Positions 8,324 through 17,946 of a DNA stretch of 64,000 bases are shown piece after piece (the first letter of the stretch is position 1; every line of letters begins with the position of its first letter). The stretch covers positions 1 to 64,000 of the forward strand of contig DASXUX010000011.1 of the NCBI GenBank assembly GCA_036504595.1, written 5' to 3'. The stretch comes from DASXUX01 sp036504595. GTDB taxonomy: Bacteria; Planctomycetota; SZUA-567; H5-PLA8. Both the position numbers and the translations under genes were made by a program. The notes under the pieces are model-generated. The model was not told the origin of the DNA. It made no database searches and saw only the letters and a program-made list of their open reading frames with translations.

Positions 8324-10720
8324 ATGCACAGACCAAACATTATTTACTCGGCACTTTTTATCGCGCTGCTGTGCTTTGCGGACGCGCGCGCGGCCGACCT
8401 GACGGCGGAAGATATTCTGCCGGACAGCACACTGGCGGCGCTGGTGGTGCCGGATCTGGCCGCAGCGCGGGCGCAAATCGGACAGACAACCTTGGCCGAG
8501 ATGTTTAGCCAGCCGGAAATGCAGGAGTTTTTGAAGCCGATCGTCTCCGAACTGCGCCTGCAATACGAGAACCTGCGCAAGAACAACCCGCTGCTTCCGG
8601 CTGTGGGCGATCTGGACGCCGGGTTGCTGTCGGGCGAGTTCTCGATTGGCATCTGCCCACCAGCCGCGAACAACGTTGAGCCCAGTGTCTTTGCGACGCT
8701 CAAGCCCAAGGACATGGCTGCGTTCTTGCGCGTCGTGCCGGAACCGTTCGTACAAGCGCTGCAAGTCGGCGAACCCATTCCGCTGGGACCGCCCAACGGT
8801 CCCCGCATCGTTCTGACGAAAGAGCGGTTGCTCTTCTGTTCGAGTGATGCCGTCGTGTTGCCGATGTTGCAGCGCGCCAAGGCCGCCACTGCGGACGCCC
8901 TGTCGAAAGTGCCGGAATACGCGGCGGTAAAAGCGAAATCCCCGAATGCGGCCGGATGGATTTACTTGGCGCCGGCCCGCGTGGGGCAGCTTATTGGAGT
9001 CATCGCCGGGCAGCAAAGGCCGGCCGAGGCGCAGCAGGCAAAGGCCGTGATACAGGCGTTTGGCGTCGAGGGCTGCTCGGCGTTTACGCTTGCGCTGAGC
9101 TTCCGCAACGGCCTGCCGGTGCTGGAAAGCGCGATGCGCTTCACCAAAGACGCTCCGGAAGGAATTCCGGCCATGTTCACCCCGCCTGCCGACTTCGCGC
9201 TCAAGCCCGAAACGCTGGCGATCGCAGCGCCGAACTGCCCGTTTGTGAGCGCCGGGTATGTGGACCTATCGCAGAGCCTGGCACTGGTCCGGCGCGTGGT
9301 CGAGGCGATCAATCCCGTCGAGACCGTCATCTTCGAACAGAACCTGAAGCGCTTCACACAGGCGATGCAGTTCGATTTGGAGAAGGACGTTCTGAAAAAC
9401 ATCGGACCCGATGTCATCGCTGTCCAGACCCCGACAGATACCGCCATCCCGATGTCGTACTTTCCCGGGATGGTTTTCTCGGTGGGATTGAAGAACCCTG
9501 CCGTCATGGAAGAGGTGCTGCTGCGCGTGGGTGAAGGACTGGCGCGCATTCCGGAATTTGCGAGCAATCCCGTTTACAGCTTCAAAAAGATCACCATCGA
9601 GGGGCGCAGCGCCTGCTACGTTTCAGGCATCCTTGGACCGGCGTCGCCGATTTTCTGCGTCACAAAAGGCCGCTTGCTCATTGGCACGTCGATCAATGCG
9701 CTCCGCAGAGTGTTTGAACAAACTGCCGCCGGCACGAACATCCTCTCCGACAAGTCGTTCCAGGACGTGATCGCTCGTGTGTCGGGCAAGCCGTTCGATC
9801 CTGCGCATCTGCCAGCCGGGTTCTCCTACGGGCTGGACGACGCATCGGCGAGCGGCTCTCTGCTGCTGGCCGGCGGATACGTGACGGGCTTGAGCGCCAT
9901 GGTGGCTGGCGCCGCGGAGATTCCGGCGCCGGGCAAGCTTGCGCAGCCGGCAATGCCCATGCCGAATCCGGCGCTGCAGTTTCTGATGCGCCCGGCGGGG
10001 CGCGCGCTGCTGCCGATTCTTTCGACGGTGGACATGGCATTGTGGCCAGATGAAACGTTCTTCCGGAGATACGCCAAGCCGACGGGCTCGTTCATGGCCT
10101 CCGAACCGGGCGGAGCCTTTTCGCGGGCTGAACTGCCGGTTCCCGGACCTGGCGGCAGCGGGCCGTCGGTGCTGTCGGTCACCGCAGTGACAGCCGTCGT
10201 TGCGGCCATCGCGATCCCAAGCCTGCTGCGTTCCCGAATGGCAGCGAATGAAACCGCGGCTGCCGCGAACTGCAAAGCGTTCGCCGAGGCCGAGGAGATT
10301 TATCATCGTACGGACTACAACAACGACGGCGTGCTGGAGTACGCACAGTCATTGCAGGAGTTGCACACAGGGCCGAACAAGGAGGAGTTGGCGATCGTCG
10401 CTCGTTCGTTTGCCGCCGCCGAAGCGGGCCCCGGACGGCAACCTGTCCCCAAAGCCGGCTACTTCTTCAAGGTGCTGAAAGCTCAAGGCGCGAATGCACC
10501 CGGCGGGAAGAAGTCGTTCCTTGCCGACGGCAAACACATGACGCTGGGGTATGCGCTGCTGGCGTATCCATCCGCGTACGATGGGACCGGACGCAATTGC
10601 TTCATCATCAGCAACAACGGAACGATCTTTCAGGCGGATCTGGGTGCCCAAACGCCGGCGATCGCCGAACAGATGACAGAGTTCGATCCGAAGCCGAACG
10701 AGTGGATTCCGACGGAGTGA
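8324..10720 (+). CDS. Exported DUF3352-like protein with pseudopilin-like C-terminal segment (paralog B)
   Basis: 798 aa, almost the same length as the preceding gene and clearly a tandem duplicate: DILPDSTLAALVVPDLAAARAQIGQTTLAEMFSQPEMQEFLKPI corresponds to the same region of paralog A. ATG 8324 follows TAAGGAG and opens a signal peptide; the longer upstream frame overlaps paralog A and is rejected. Near residue 610 is an internal hydrophobic helix (SVTAVTAVVAAIAIPSLLRSRMAANE) with the pseudopilin-like sequel NETAAAANCKAFAEAEEIYHRTDYNNDG. The C-terminal 120 residues (GYFFKVLKAQGANAPGGKKSF, TLGYALLAYPSAYDGTGRNCFIISNNGTIFQADLG) differ wholly from paralog A and resemble planctomycete prepilin-type C-terminal domains. 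Function unknown. Confidence 0.65.
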   Translation: MHRPNIIYSALFIALLCFADARAADLTAEDILPDSTLAALVVPDLAAARAQIGQTTLAEMFSQPEMQEFLKPIVSELRLQYENLRKNNPLLPAVGDLDAGLLSGEFSIGICPPAANNVEPSVFATLKPKDMAAFLRVVPEPFVQALQVGEPIPLGPPNGPRIVLTKERLLFCSSDAVVLPMLQRAKAATADALSKVPEYAAVKAKSPNAAGWIYLAPARVGQLIGVIAGQQRPAEAQQAKAVIQAFGVEGCSAFTLALSFRNGLPVLESAMRFTKDAPEGIPAMFTPPADFALKPETLAIAAPNCPFVSAGYVDLSQSLALVRRVVEAINPVETVIFEQNLKRFTQAMQFDLEKDVLKNIGPDVIAVQTPTDTAIPMSYFPGMVFSVGLKNPAVMEEVLLRVGEGLARIPEFASNPVYSFKKITIEGRSACYVSGILGPASPIFCVTKGRLLIGTSINALRRVFEQTAAGTNILSDKSFQDVIARVSGKPFDPAHLPAGFSYGLDDASASGSLLLAGGYVTGLSAMVAGAAEIPAPGKLAQPAMPMPNPALQFLMRPAGRALLPILSTVDMALWPDETFFRRYAKPTGSFMASEPGGAFSRAELPVPGPGGSGPSVLSVTAVTAVVAAIAIPSLLRSRMAANETAAAANCKAFAEAEEIYHRTDYNNDGVLEYAQSLQELHTGPNKEELAIVARSFAAAEAGPGRQPVPKAGYFFKVLKAQGANAPGGKKSFLADGKHMTLGYALLAYPSAYDGTGRNCFIISNNGTIFQADLGAQTPAIAEQMTEFDPKPNEWIPTE

Positions 10721-10795
10721 ACGGCAGGAGAAGGAGAAGAATAGAAGCGGCGACAGAAGACAGCGCGCGTGGACAAGGCGCGGTGGAGCAAAGAA

Positions 10796-11896
10796 ATGAA
10801 CGTCAAGAAGATCACGGCGCGGTACTTCAATTTGTTTGAGCGGAAACGTCAAGAGAATTTGGACCTGGGCGCCGGTTTCGCGAAGCTGGATCCGGAATTC
10901 AGGAAGAACTACTACGCGTTTACGTGTCTGCTTTACCACGAAACGACGCGGAAGGTTTATTGCGGAACGACCAATTTCAGCAATGACATTTTGCATACGT
11001 TCGATCCGGTCACGAAGACGTTTGAGAGCCTGAACTACTCGAAATGGACGGACGACCGGTTCGACATCAAGTGCCACCGGTCGCTCTCGGCATCAAAGAA
11101 CGGAAAGATCTACGGCGCGCCGAGCTGCTTGCACAAAGAAAACGAGCGGCTGCTGGCGAAAGGCGCGAAGCTCTTCAGTTACGATCCGGCGGCGAAGACC
11201 TTTGAGTCGCTCGGGATTCCCAAAGCTCACGACTACATTCAGACGATTACGCTCGACGACCAGCGCGGGCTGATTCACGGCTTCTGCTATCCGGTGTTCG
11301 AATACTTTGTCTACAGCCTGGCTGAGCGGCGCGTGATCTATAGCCAGTACATGGGCAGCATTCCGCACCTAAGCACCATCGACGGCGACGGCGGATACTG
11401 GGCGACGTGGGGCGACGAGCACAAGCTGTTCCGCTACGATCCGTCGAAAAACCAGGTCAAATTCTTTGATTTCGGGTTCGCTCAGCCCTGCCGCAGCATC
11501 ATGTATCCGCGCGCGGGGCCGATCGATGTCGCGATCAACGGCGGCGACGGTTACCTCTGGATCGGCACCGAACTGGGCGAAATCTGGCGGCTGGAGCCGA
11601 AATCGGCCGAGCTGCGCTTCATGGGCAAGGCGGTGCCGACGAACCGGCTGCCGGCGCTGTGCATCGGGCCTGAAGGGTTGATCTTCGGCGCGGGCGGACG
11701 CGACTGGGATGTGCGGCTGATCTGCTATGACCGGAGCACGAATGCGTTCCAGGACCTGGGACAGATTGTCGATCCAGCCACCGGAAGGAAGTGCTTCCGG
11801 CCGCATGACTGCGTGGCGGTGGGGAATACTCTTTACCTGGGCGAAACGGACAACCCGGAACGCGGGGACTGGCTGTGGGAAGTGGAGATCGCGTAG
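10796..11896 (+). CDS. Beta-propeller protein, unknown function
   Basis: 366 aa from ATG 10796. No signal peptide is visible. The sequence is a series of propeller-like blades with the repeated pattern Y-x-x-TTRKVYCGTTN / TFDPVTKTFESL / GKIYGAPSCL / LFSYDPAAKTFESLG, so most blades end in a D-P-x-(T/S)-x-x-F strand of the kind seen in NHL/Kelch-like propellers. YLWIGTELGEIWRLEPKSAELRFMG is a late blade. It may be cytosolic or leaderless-exported. It follows the DUF3352-like pair by 75 bases and may be co-transcribed with them. Confidence 0.6.
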   Translation: MNVKKITARYFNLFERKRQENLDLGAGFAKLDPEFRKNYYAFTCLLYHETTRKVYCGTTNFSNDILHTFDPVTKTFESLNYSKWTDDRFDIKCHRSLSASKNGKIYGAPSCLHKENERLLAKGAKLFSYDPAAKTFESLGIPKAHDYIQTITLDDQRGLIHGFCYPVFEYFVYSLAERRVIYSQYMGSIPHLSTIDGDGGYWATWGDEHKLFRYDPSKNQVKFFDFGFAQPCRSIMYPRAGPIDVAINGGDGYLWIGTELGEIWRLEPKSAELRFMGKAVPTNRLPALCIGPEGLIFGAGGRDWDVRLICYDRSTNAFQDLGQIVDPATGRKCFRPHDCVAVGNTLYLGETDNPERGDWLWEVEIA

Positions 11897-12056
11897 CCGT
11901 TAGCGCTTCACAGAGTGTTCTTGCTTTCCTCTCCATGTGATCCTCTGCGGACGCTGCTGCTGCGGCGCTTTTGTTGACCAGAGTGGCGGGGCCTGTATTC
12001 TGCACTTTGCGTTAAGCGCCGGTCGGCTGTCTCCATCGCAAGGCACGAGAAACTCC

Positions 12057-13277
12057 TTGAAGCACGTCTGGTTCATCACGGCAGTTGTCTTTTTCTATGG
12101 CTTAGGCAACGGCGTCCTTTTGAATGCTACGCCCCAGGCCGTGCTGCATCTGCAGCTCAGTTCCAGCCAGCTTGGCCTGATTGGAATGGGCATCCCGCTG
12201 GGCTACGCGCTGAGCTGCGTGCTTTGCGGGCAGCTCTTTGCCGGCGTCGTGGGCAAGCGCGTATTGATGGCCGGTACCGCCATCGCCATTTGCGCCTCGC
12301 TCGTCATGGCGCAGGCGCGCACAGCCAGCGCGTGCGTCGCCGCGCAATTGGTGTTTGGCGTCGCCAGCGGAGCGTTCTGGCCGTTCGCGTCAGCGTGGCT
12401 GCTTGATTTTCAAGCGGAGGGGATTTCCAAGACGCGCCTGTTGCGGCACTATAACGCGAGTTGGACGCCCGCCACAGCGTTTGGAATGTTGCTGAGCGGG
12501 CAGTTGTGCGAGCGCGGCTGGATCTTCGATGCCTTTTATGTCGGCGCGGGACTGCTGGCGATGGCCTTTGTGCTGGCGAGCATCCCGAAGGCCACGCAGC
12601 CGGGGCAATCGTTCGAGTCTTCCCCAGGCGAAACTGCAGGCGCAACGCGCGGAGAACGACTGGGGCTCGCGATCGTCTTGGCCGGCGCGCTGGCCAATCT
12701 CGTCGCACTGGGCGCGCGCGGCATCGTGATAAACAACTTTGCGGAACTGAACCGGTTCATCGGTGGCGGAGCGCAGCGCATGGGGTTGATCGCCGCGGCT
12801 TCGTTGGCCAGTCAGTTTGTGATGTTCAGCATCGGCGGCTATTACGAACGCTGGCTGGGGCTGCGGCGCATTTATTTCGTGATGGCGGGCGGGCTGTGCG
12901 TCGTGAATCTCGGGTTTGCCTACGCGACCAGCACGCCTCTGCTTATCGCATCGGCTGCGTTGCATGGCGCTGTGCTGGCGCTGGCATTTCAGACGGGCAT
13001 CATCGCGGCGATCCGGCATTTTTCTTCGCCGCGAATCGGGACCACCTTCCACGAAGCGATTGTTGGACTGGGTGGCACAGCGCCAATTGTGGCCGGAGTA
13101 TTGGTCACAGTCTTAAGGCACAGCGGCGCGGAAGAACACGCCGCCTTGAGAGCTCCGTTCCTGCTCTTTCTGTGCCTGACGGTGCTGGTGCTGGCCGTTC
13201 AGCTTTGCCTGATTGCCACGCGGACCCATCAGCGTACGCTGCTGCCCAGCGAAGGCTGCAAGCAGGCGGGGGTGTAA
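12057..13277 (+). CDS. MFS transporter
   Basis: About 406 aa and eleven to twelve hydrophobic helices in two halves, the major facilitator layout. The first helix begins HVWFITAVVFFYGLGNGVLL; the central polar loop is at about KATQPGQSFESSPGETAGATRGERLG. TTG 12057 is chosen because it starts just before helix 1; an upstream ATG at 11937 would add 40 residues of cysteine-rich, non-membrane sequence. Substrate cannot be inferred. It precedes ctaB, which has its own promoter-like sequence. Confidence 0.65.
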   Translation: MKHVWFITAVVFFYGLGNGVLLNATPQAVLHLQLSSSQLGLIGMGIPLGYALSCVLCGQLFAGVVGKRVLMAGTAIAICASLVMAQARTASACVAAQLVFGVASGAFWPFASAWLLDFQAEGISKTRLLRHYNASWTPATAFGMLLSGQLCERGWIFDAFYVGAGLLAMAFVLASIPKATQPGQSFESSPGETAGATRGERLGLAIVLAGALANLVALGARGIVINNFAELNRFIGGGAQRMGLIAAASLASQFVMFSIGGYYERWLGLRRIYFVMAGGLCVVNLGFAYATSTPLLIASAALHGAVLALAFQTGIIAAIRHFSSPRIGTTFHEAIVGLGGTAPIVAGVLVTVLRHSGAEEHAALRAPFLLFLCLTVLVLAVQLCLIATRTHQRTLLPSEGCKQAGV

Positions 13278-13316
13278 CCGGCGCGTGCGTAGTTTACGGA
13301 TGACGATGACGGGCTT

Positions 13317-13346
13317 TTGACATTATCCCTGCGGTTCTGGTAGAAA
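13317..13346 (+). promoter_or_regulatory. Sigma-70-like promoter of ctaB
   Basis: TTGACA at 13,317-13,322, an 18-bp spacer, then TAGAAA at 13,341-13,346; about 40 bases before the ctaB start codon and just after the MFS stop. The -35 is a perfect consensus match. Confidence 0.55.
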
Positions 13347-13385
13347 CTCTGCTCGCATAAGCGCGACCTTGTCGGGACAGACTGC

Positions 13386-14327
13386 ATGGATGTGACGCCA
13401 CGGCCAGCCGATACGACGTACGCAGGAACAATCGCCGGTATCTTGCCGATTCTGCGCGACTGCATGGCGCTGTCCAAAGCGCGGCTGACCACGATGGTCT
13501 TGATCTCCACGCTGGCCGGTTATTGCCTGGGCGCTCGCGACCAACTGGACTGGATGCGACTGCTGGAGACGCTCTTCGGCACGGCCTTGGTCGCGGCGGG
13601 CGCAAGCGCGCTGAATCAAGTCTGGGAGCGTGTCGCCGATGGGATCATGCGCCGCACGCGGCAGCGGCCGTTGCCACAGGAGCGCATGCGGAGCCGCCGG
13701 GTGATGTGGGCGGCGATCGCGATTTCGGTAACGGGACTGCTGTACCTGGATTTGCGCGTCAACGGCGAAGCATGCCTGTGGGCGGCAGTGACGCTGCTCC
13801 TTTATGTGCTGCTTTATACGCCGATGAAGCAGCGTTCGCCGTTCAACACGCTGGTCGGTGCGGTTGCTGGAGCCCTTCCGCCGGTGATCGGGTGGGCGGC
13901 GGTGGCGCCGGTACCACCGGCCTCCGTGCCGGCAGAAAGCTATACGGTCCTCCAGCCCTGGTCCCTCTTTCTGCTGCTGTTTGTCTGGCAGCTTCCGCAT
14001 TTTCTAGCGACCGCGTGGCTGTACCAAGACGATTATCAACGCGTTGGCATGCGCATGTGGCCGAACGTGGACAATGGCGGAGCGGCAACGGGTAGGCTGA
14101 TGGTCGTCGAAAGCCTGCTGCTGATTCCCGTCAGCATTTTGCCGTGCCTGCTGAAACTCAGCGGGATGGCGTACGGCGCGGGCGCGATCGTGTGCGGACT
14201 GGCGCTCGCGGCCTTGTCGATTCAATTCGCGATCAAAAGGACAGATCGAACGGCTCGCGGTGTTTTCATCGCGTCGATCGCTTATCTGCCCATCGTCCTG
14301 ACGCTCATGGTTGCCGACCGATTGTGA
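13386..14327 (+). CDS. ctaB: Heme O synthase (protoheme IX farnesyltransferase)
   Basis: 313 aa, polytopic UbiA-family prenyltransferase that attaches a farnesyl chain to heme B to make heme O for a heme-copper oxidase. The diagnostic first aspartate motif is present: NQVWERVADGIMRRTRQRPLP (consensus NxxxDxxMxRTxxRPLP). The second polar motif is DDYQRVGMRMWPN after WQLPHFLATAWLY. A 20-residue insert after GWAAVAP (PPASVPAESYTVLQ) is slightly longer than usual. No oxidase subunit or ctaA gene lies beside it in this window, so the pathway is split elsewhere. Confidence 0.92.
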   Translation: MDVTPRPADTTYAGTIAGILPILRDCMALSKARLTTMVLISTLAGYCLGARDQLDWMRLLETLFGTALVAAGASALNQVWERVADGIMRRTRQRPLPQERMRSRRVMWAAIAISVTGLLYLDLRVNGEACLWAAVTLLLYVLLYTPMKQRSPFNTLVGAVAGALPPVIGWAAVAPVPPASVPAESYTVLQPWSLFLLLFVWQLPHFLATAWLYQDDYQRVGMRMWPNVDNGGAATGRLMVVESLLLIPVSILPCLLKLSGMAYGAGAIVCGLALAALSIQFAIKRTDRTARGVFIASIAYLPIVLTLMVADRL

Positions 14328-14438
14328 TGCGCATGCACAAGCCTTTGGCGCGACGCCTGCCTGTTCTTTGCTCGCGTTCAACAAAGTGGTACTCATACCG
14401 GTACTGAATGGCAGCTATCGATACTCAGGAGGGGTTGC

Positions 14439-16787
14439 GTGATGATGTTGCGCCAAGGGTTCATCATTGTTCTATGCCTGGCTGCCTGCGCGGCGCGGGC
14501 TGAAGATCTTGTCATCGCTGATTTAGGAAAGAGCGACGCGACGATCGTTCTGTCCGCCAACGCCGGCGAATGGGAGAAACGCGCCGCCGCGGACTTGGCG
14601 CGATGCATCGAATTGATGAGCGGAGCGAAGGCGCCGGTTGCGACGGCGCCGGGGGCCGGGCCGGCGATTTACGTCGGCAGCGCCGCGGTGGAAGCTCTGC
14701 CGGCGCTGAAAGAGGCGCTAGCTGGAGTCGCCAAGAAGAAGCCGGTCGCCCGCGCAGATGCCATCGCAATGCGGAGGGCTGGGAAGAACGTTTACCTGGC
14801 CGGGACGAATGACGATTCGCACTATTTCGCGGTGGCGCAGCTTCTGCAGGACTGGGGTTGCCGCTGGTATGTGCCGACGGATTTTGGCGAGTGCATTCCA
14901 GAGCAGACGAAACTGACGATCGGAACGCTGGATCGGGCGTACGCGCCGCCGTTCGAAATACGGCACTACTGGCTGAGTTGGAACGGGGACGGAACGGGCG
15001 CGAAGGAATTCCGGCGGCGGAACTTCATGACGGAGACCAGCGTGGCCGGCATGGGGCACGCTCTGGGCTCGTACACGAAGAAGTTGATTCCGCCGGGCAA
15101 AAGCATGTTCAATGTCCCGCTGTCCGAGGACACCACAGCCAAGGAAGTCGCGGCTGCGATCGAGGCCGATTACGCGAAGGGCAAGGAGATTTCGCTGGCG
15201 ATCGAAGACGGCAATTACACGAGTGACTCCGCCAAAGATAAAGAACTGCAGGCAGGCATTTACGACCGGTACGCCCTGCAGCCATCCAATACCGACCCCA
15301 TGATGATGCTGTACAACAACGTCGGCAAGATTCTGCGCGAAAAGTACCCGGACGCGAAAAGTCGCATCGGCGGGATGGCGTACGCGAACGTCACAATTCC
15401 GCCGCAGCGCGTAACGAAAATCGAACCCAACCTCATCATGTGGCTGGCGCCGATCGACATTGATCCGAACCACGGCATGGACGATCCGAATTCGCCGCCG
15501 CGGCAGGAATACCGCGAGATGATGTACCGGTGGGCCCAGATTGCGGAGGGCCGCCTGGTGATCTACGACTACGACCAGGGGCAGCTCGTGTGGCGCGACA
15601 TCCCTAATCCGTCGCACTACGCGTTCGCTCAGGACGTGAAGCACTATCGCAAGGCGGGAATTCTCGGCGTCGGCACCGAGAGCCGCGGCGCAACGGCGAC
15701 GACATTCCTGAATCTATTTTTCCGCGGGCAACTGATGTGGAACCCGGACGCGGACATCAAACCGATACTCGCGGAGTTCTATCCGAAGTTCTACGGCCCG
15801 GCGGCGACGCCGATGGCGGATTACTGGAATGCGATCTTCGACGCGTGGGAGAAAACCCTCAGCACCGAGCACGAATATTTCTGCGCGCCGGGAATCTACA
15901 CGCCGCATCTTATGAGCCTGCTGAAAGAAAGATTGGCGCTCGCACAAAAAGCAATGGAACCGCTACGCGGAAAAGCGAACGCCTCGCGAAATGAGAAACT
16001 CTTTGTAGAGCGCATGCGATTCACGGAGCTGACTTTCGAGGTGCTCGACAGCTATATGGCGATGGTGCGTGCGGCGGCGAGCGAAAGCGATTTTGCGGCG
16101 GCGGTTGCTGCGGGCGAGCGCGGTCTGGCCGCTCGCGAAAAGCTGACCGAAATGAACGGGACGTTCACGACGTATAAGAAAATCGGCGAAAACGGCCCAG
16201 CATGGTGGCCGGGCGAAGTCCAGCACATGAAGGACCTGGTGGCATTGACCAGCGGCGCGAAGGGCAAGCTGATCGCCAAGCTGCCGCTGGAGTGGGCGTT
16301 CCATCGCGATCCCCATGATGCGGGCCTGCCGTTGGGGTGGTACTACAAAGATGCAAACCTGGACTTCTGGAATTCGAAGGGGAAGAGTCTTTCGGCGGCT
16401 GAGCGCAAAGACTATCCGGACGAGTGGGAGATGCTGCGCACGGACGTTTACATGCAGGCACAGGGCGTGCGCCATCCGGACCGGCAAAGTTTCACGGGTC
16501 ATTATTGGTATCAGACGAGTGTGGACCTGAAGCCGGAGGATGTCGGCGGAAAACTGCGGCTTATGTTCCCAGGCCTCTTCAACGAGTGCTGGTGCTATGT
16601 GAATGGCGAGATGGTCGGTCATCGCGCGTTCAAGGAACCCTGGTGGTTGCAGGACTATAAGATGGAATGGGACGTAGACGTGGCGGGAAAGCTGAGGGCC
16701 GGCAAAAACCTCATCACGCTGCGCGGGTACAATCCGCACCACTTCGGGGGGATGTTTCGGAGGCCATTCGTCTATCGACCGAACTGA
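14439..16787 (+). CDS. Exported DUF4838 family protein
   Basis: 782 aa, GTG (or adjacent ATG) start preceded by CAGGAGGGG. A signal peptide (LRQGFIIVLCLAACAARA) is followed by an alpha-glucuronidase-N-terminal-like domain (ATIVLSANAGEWEKRAAADLARCIELMSGAKAPV), then the DUF4838 core with LLQDWGCRWYVPTDFGECIPEQ, the wrapper FEIRHYWLSWNGDGTGAKEFRRRNFM, and RLVIYDYDQGQLVWRDIPNP. The C-terminal 150 residues look like a galactose-binding beta-sandwich (YWYQTSVDLKPEDVGGKLRLMFPGLFNECWCYVNGEMVGHR). Members are thought to act on polysaccharides; the reaction is not established. Confidence 0.85.
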   Translation: MMMLRQGFIIVLCLAACAARAEDLVIADLGKSDATIVLSANAGEWEKRAAADLARCIELMSGAKAPVATAPGAGPAIYVGSAAVEALPALKEALAGVAKKKPVARADAIAMRRAGKNVYLAGTNDDSHYFAVAQLLQDWGCRWYVPTDFGECIPEQTKLTIGTLDRAYAPPFEIRHYWLSWNGDGTGAKEFRRRNFMTETSVAGMGHALGSYTKKLIPPGKSMFNVPLSEDTTAKEVAAAIEADYAKGKEISLAIEDGNYTSDSAKDKELQAGIYDRYALQPSNTDPMMMLYNNVGKILREKYPDAKSRIGGMAYANVTIPPQRVTKIEPNLIMWLAPIDIDPNHGMDDPNSPPRQEYREMMYRWAQIAEGRLVIYDYDQGQLVWRDIPNPSHYAFAQDVKHYRKAGILGVGTESRGATATTFLNLFFRGQLMWNPDADIKPILAEFYPKFYGPAATPMADYWNAIFDAWEKTLSTEHEYFCAPGIYTPHLMSLLKERLALAQKAMEPLRGKANASRNEKLFVERMRFTELTFEVLDSYMAMVRAAASESDFAAAVAAGERGLAAREKLTEMNGTFTTYKKIGENGPAWWPGEVQHMKDLVALTSGAKGKLIAKLPLEWAFHRDPHDAGLPLGWYYKDANLDFWNSKGKSLSAAERKDYPDEWEMLRTDVYMQAQGVRHPDRQSFTGHYWYQTSVDLKPEDVGGKLRLMFPGLFNECWCYVNGEMVGHRAFKEPWWLQDYKMEWDVDVAGKLRAGKNLITLRGYNPHHFGGMFRRPFVYRPN

Positions 16788-16794
16788 GGACGGC

Positions 16795-16877
16795 GGGTAT
16801 TGGGTATAGGGTATAGGGTGTGGAAGCGGAAGTGGTTCGCAGGCCATTCCGATACCCGATACCCCATCCCCGATACC
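16795..16877. repeat. Heptad inverted repeat GGGTATA / CGATACC
   Basis: Between the convergent DUF4838 and phosphatase genes. The left side is GGGTATT GGGTATA GGGTATA GGGTGTG, the right side is GATACCC GATACCC CATCCCC GATACCC. The two sides are complementary, so a long hairpin could form; here a bidirectional terminator role is plausible. The array reaches the phosphatase stop codon. Confidence 0.8.
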
Positions 16878-16879
16878 CC

Positions 16880-17791
16880 TCATTTCTCCCCTGTGTTGCT
16901 CTGCGGTTTCAACTCGGTCTTCTGTTCACCGGTGACGCTCCAGAATTTGCCGTTCTCAATCAACAAACAGGTCGCGGCTCCTCCGCGATAGGTTTTCGAC
17001 ATTCCAACGTCGATCATGATCAGGCCGAGGCCGGCTCGCGCGGTGATGATGCCGGAGCGGACGACGGTGTGGCCAATAACGATGTGTCTAACGTGATGTT
17101 TGGCGAACAGGCGGTCGAGCTGCTGCGTCAGTTTCTCATCATCGTCATCGGCGAGCCCGCGGTACCAGAGCGGGCCGTCGTCATCGACGGCGGCGCCTTC
17201 GGTGGCCTTCTTGCCCAGGTTCGTTCGCACGGCCGCGTTAAGATCCTGAAGCGACAGGTCGGCGTACTTTGGTGCGATTCCGCCGTGGACGAAGAGGACA
17301 TCATTGATCTTGATCGCGGCAGAGTTCGCGCGAATCCATGCGCCGTATTTTCCATCGGGGCCCATGGAAGCGGCGAAGGCTTGCTGGCCTCCGAATCCGG
17401 CCAGTTCATCCTTGTGAACGTACCGGTAGTCCTGGTCAAGGATCATCGCTTCGTGGTTGCCGATGAGCGCGTGCAGCATGCCGCCCGCGGCTTTAGCTTG
17501 TGACTGAAGGTCCATCAAAAGGTCGAGGGCCTTGCGCGAATCGGGGCCGCGGTCAAGAACGTCGCCGGTTTGGACCACGTGCGTCTTGCCGCCGATCCAC
17601 TTGTTGTCTTTGTCCATGACGCCGGCGGAAAGCAGACACTTGACGAGCTGATCGCAATCCCCGTGTACGTCGCCGATGGCGACGATGCGGGCGACATCGC
17701 TCCACCCACACACAGTCTCCTGCGCGCGAGCGAAGGGGATCGCTGAAAGGAGAAGGAGAGCGAGAAAGTGCCGGCGAGAGGTTCTGCGCAT
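16880..17791 (-). CDS. Exported PPP-type (Shewanella-like) phosphoprotein phosphatase
   Basis: 303 aa from ATG 17791, which opens a twin-arginine-like signal (MRRTSRRHFLALLLLSAIPFARA). All PPP metal-binding motifs are seen in order: GDVHGD, GDVLDRG, GNHE, then a histidine in HGG and GHTVVRSG. The layout matches the Shewanella-like and bacterial SLP phosphatases rather than a generic phosphoesterase. It hydrolyses phosphomonoesters, possibly phosphoprotein, outside the cytoplasmic membrane. An in-frame ATG at 17896 would add 35 residues ahead of the signal and is less likely. Diverges from the beta-mannosidase gene. Confidence 0.85.
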   Translation of the reverse strand: MRRTSRRHFLALLLLSAIPFARAQETVCGWSDVARIVAIGDVHGDCDQLVKCLLSAGVMDKDNKWIGGKTHVVQTGDVLDRGPDSRKALDLLMDLQSQAKAAGGMLHALIGNHEAMILDQDYRYVHKDELAGFGGQQAFAASMGPDGKYGAWIRANSAAIKINDVLFVHGGIAPKYADLSLQDLNAAVRTNLGKKATEGAAVDDDGPLWYRGLADDDDEKLTQQLDRLFAKHHVRHIVIGHTVVRSGIITARAGLGLIMIDVGMSKTYRGGAATCLLIENGKFWSVTGEQKTELKPQSNTGEK

Positions 17792-17946
17792 GAGACGCAC
17801 TGTAGAAGGTTTTTCGTTTTCGGCAACGTGTTGGTCAGCTCGCGGGGTAGCCTTGCCGCGCGAACCTATCGCGTAGTTCATTTGCATTTTCGGCACGTCT
17901 GTTGAATTCTCTCATCGCACGTCATCGAGCGAATGGAGGATCTTTC

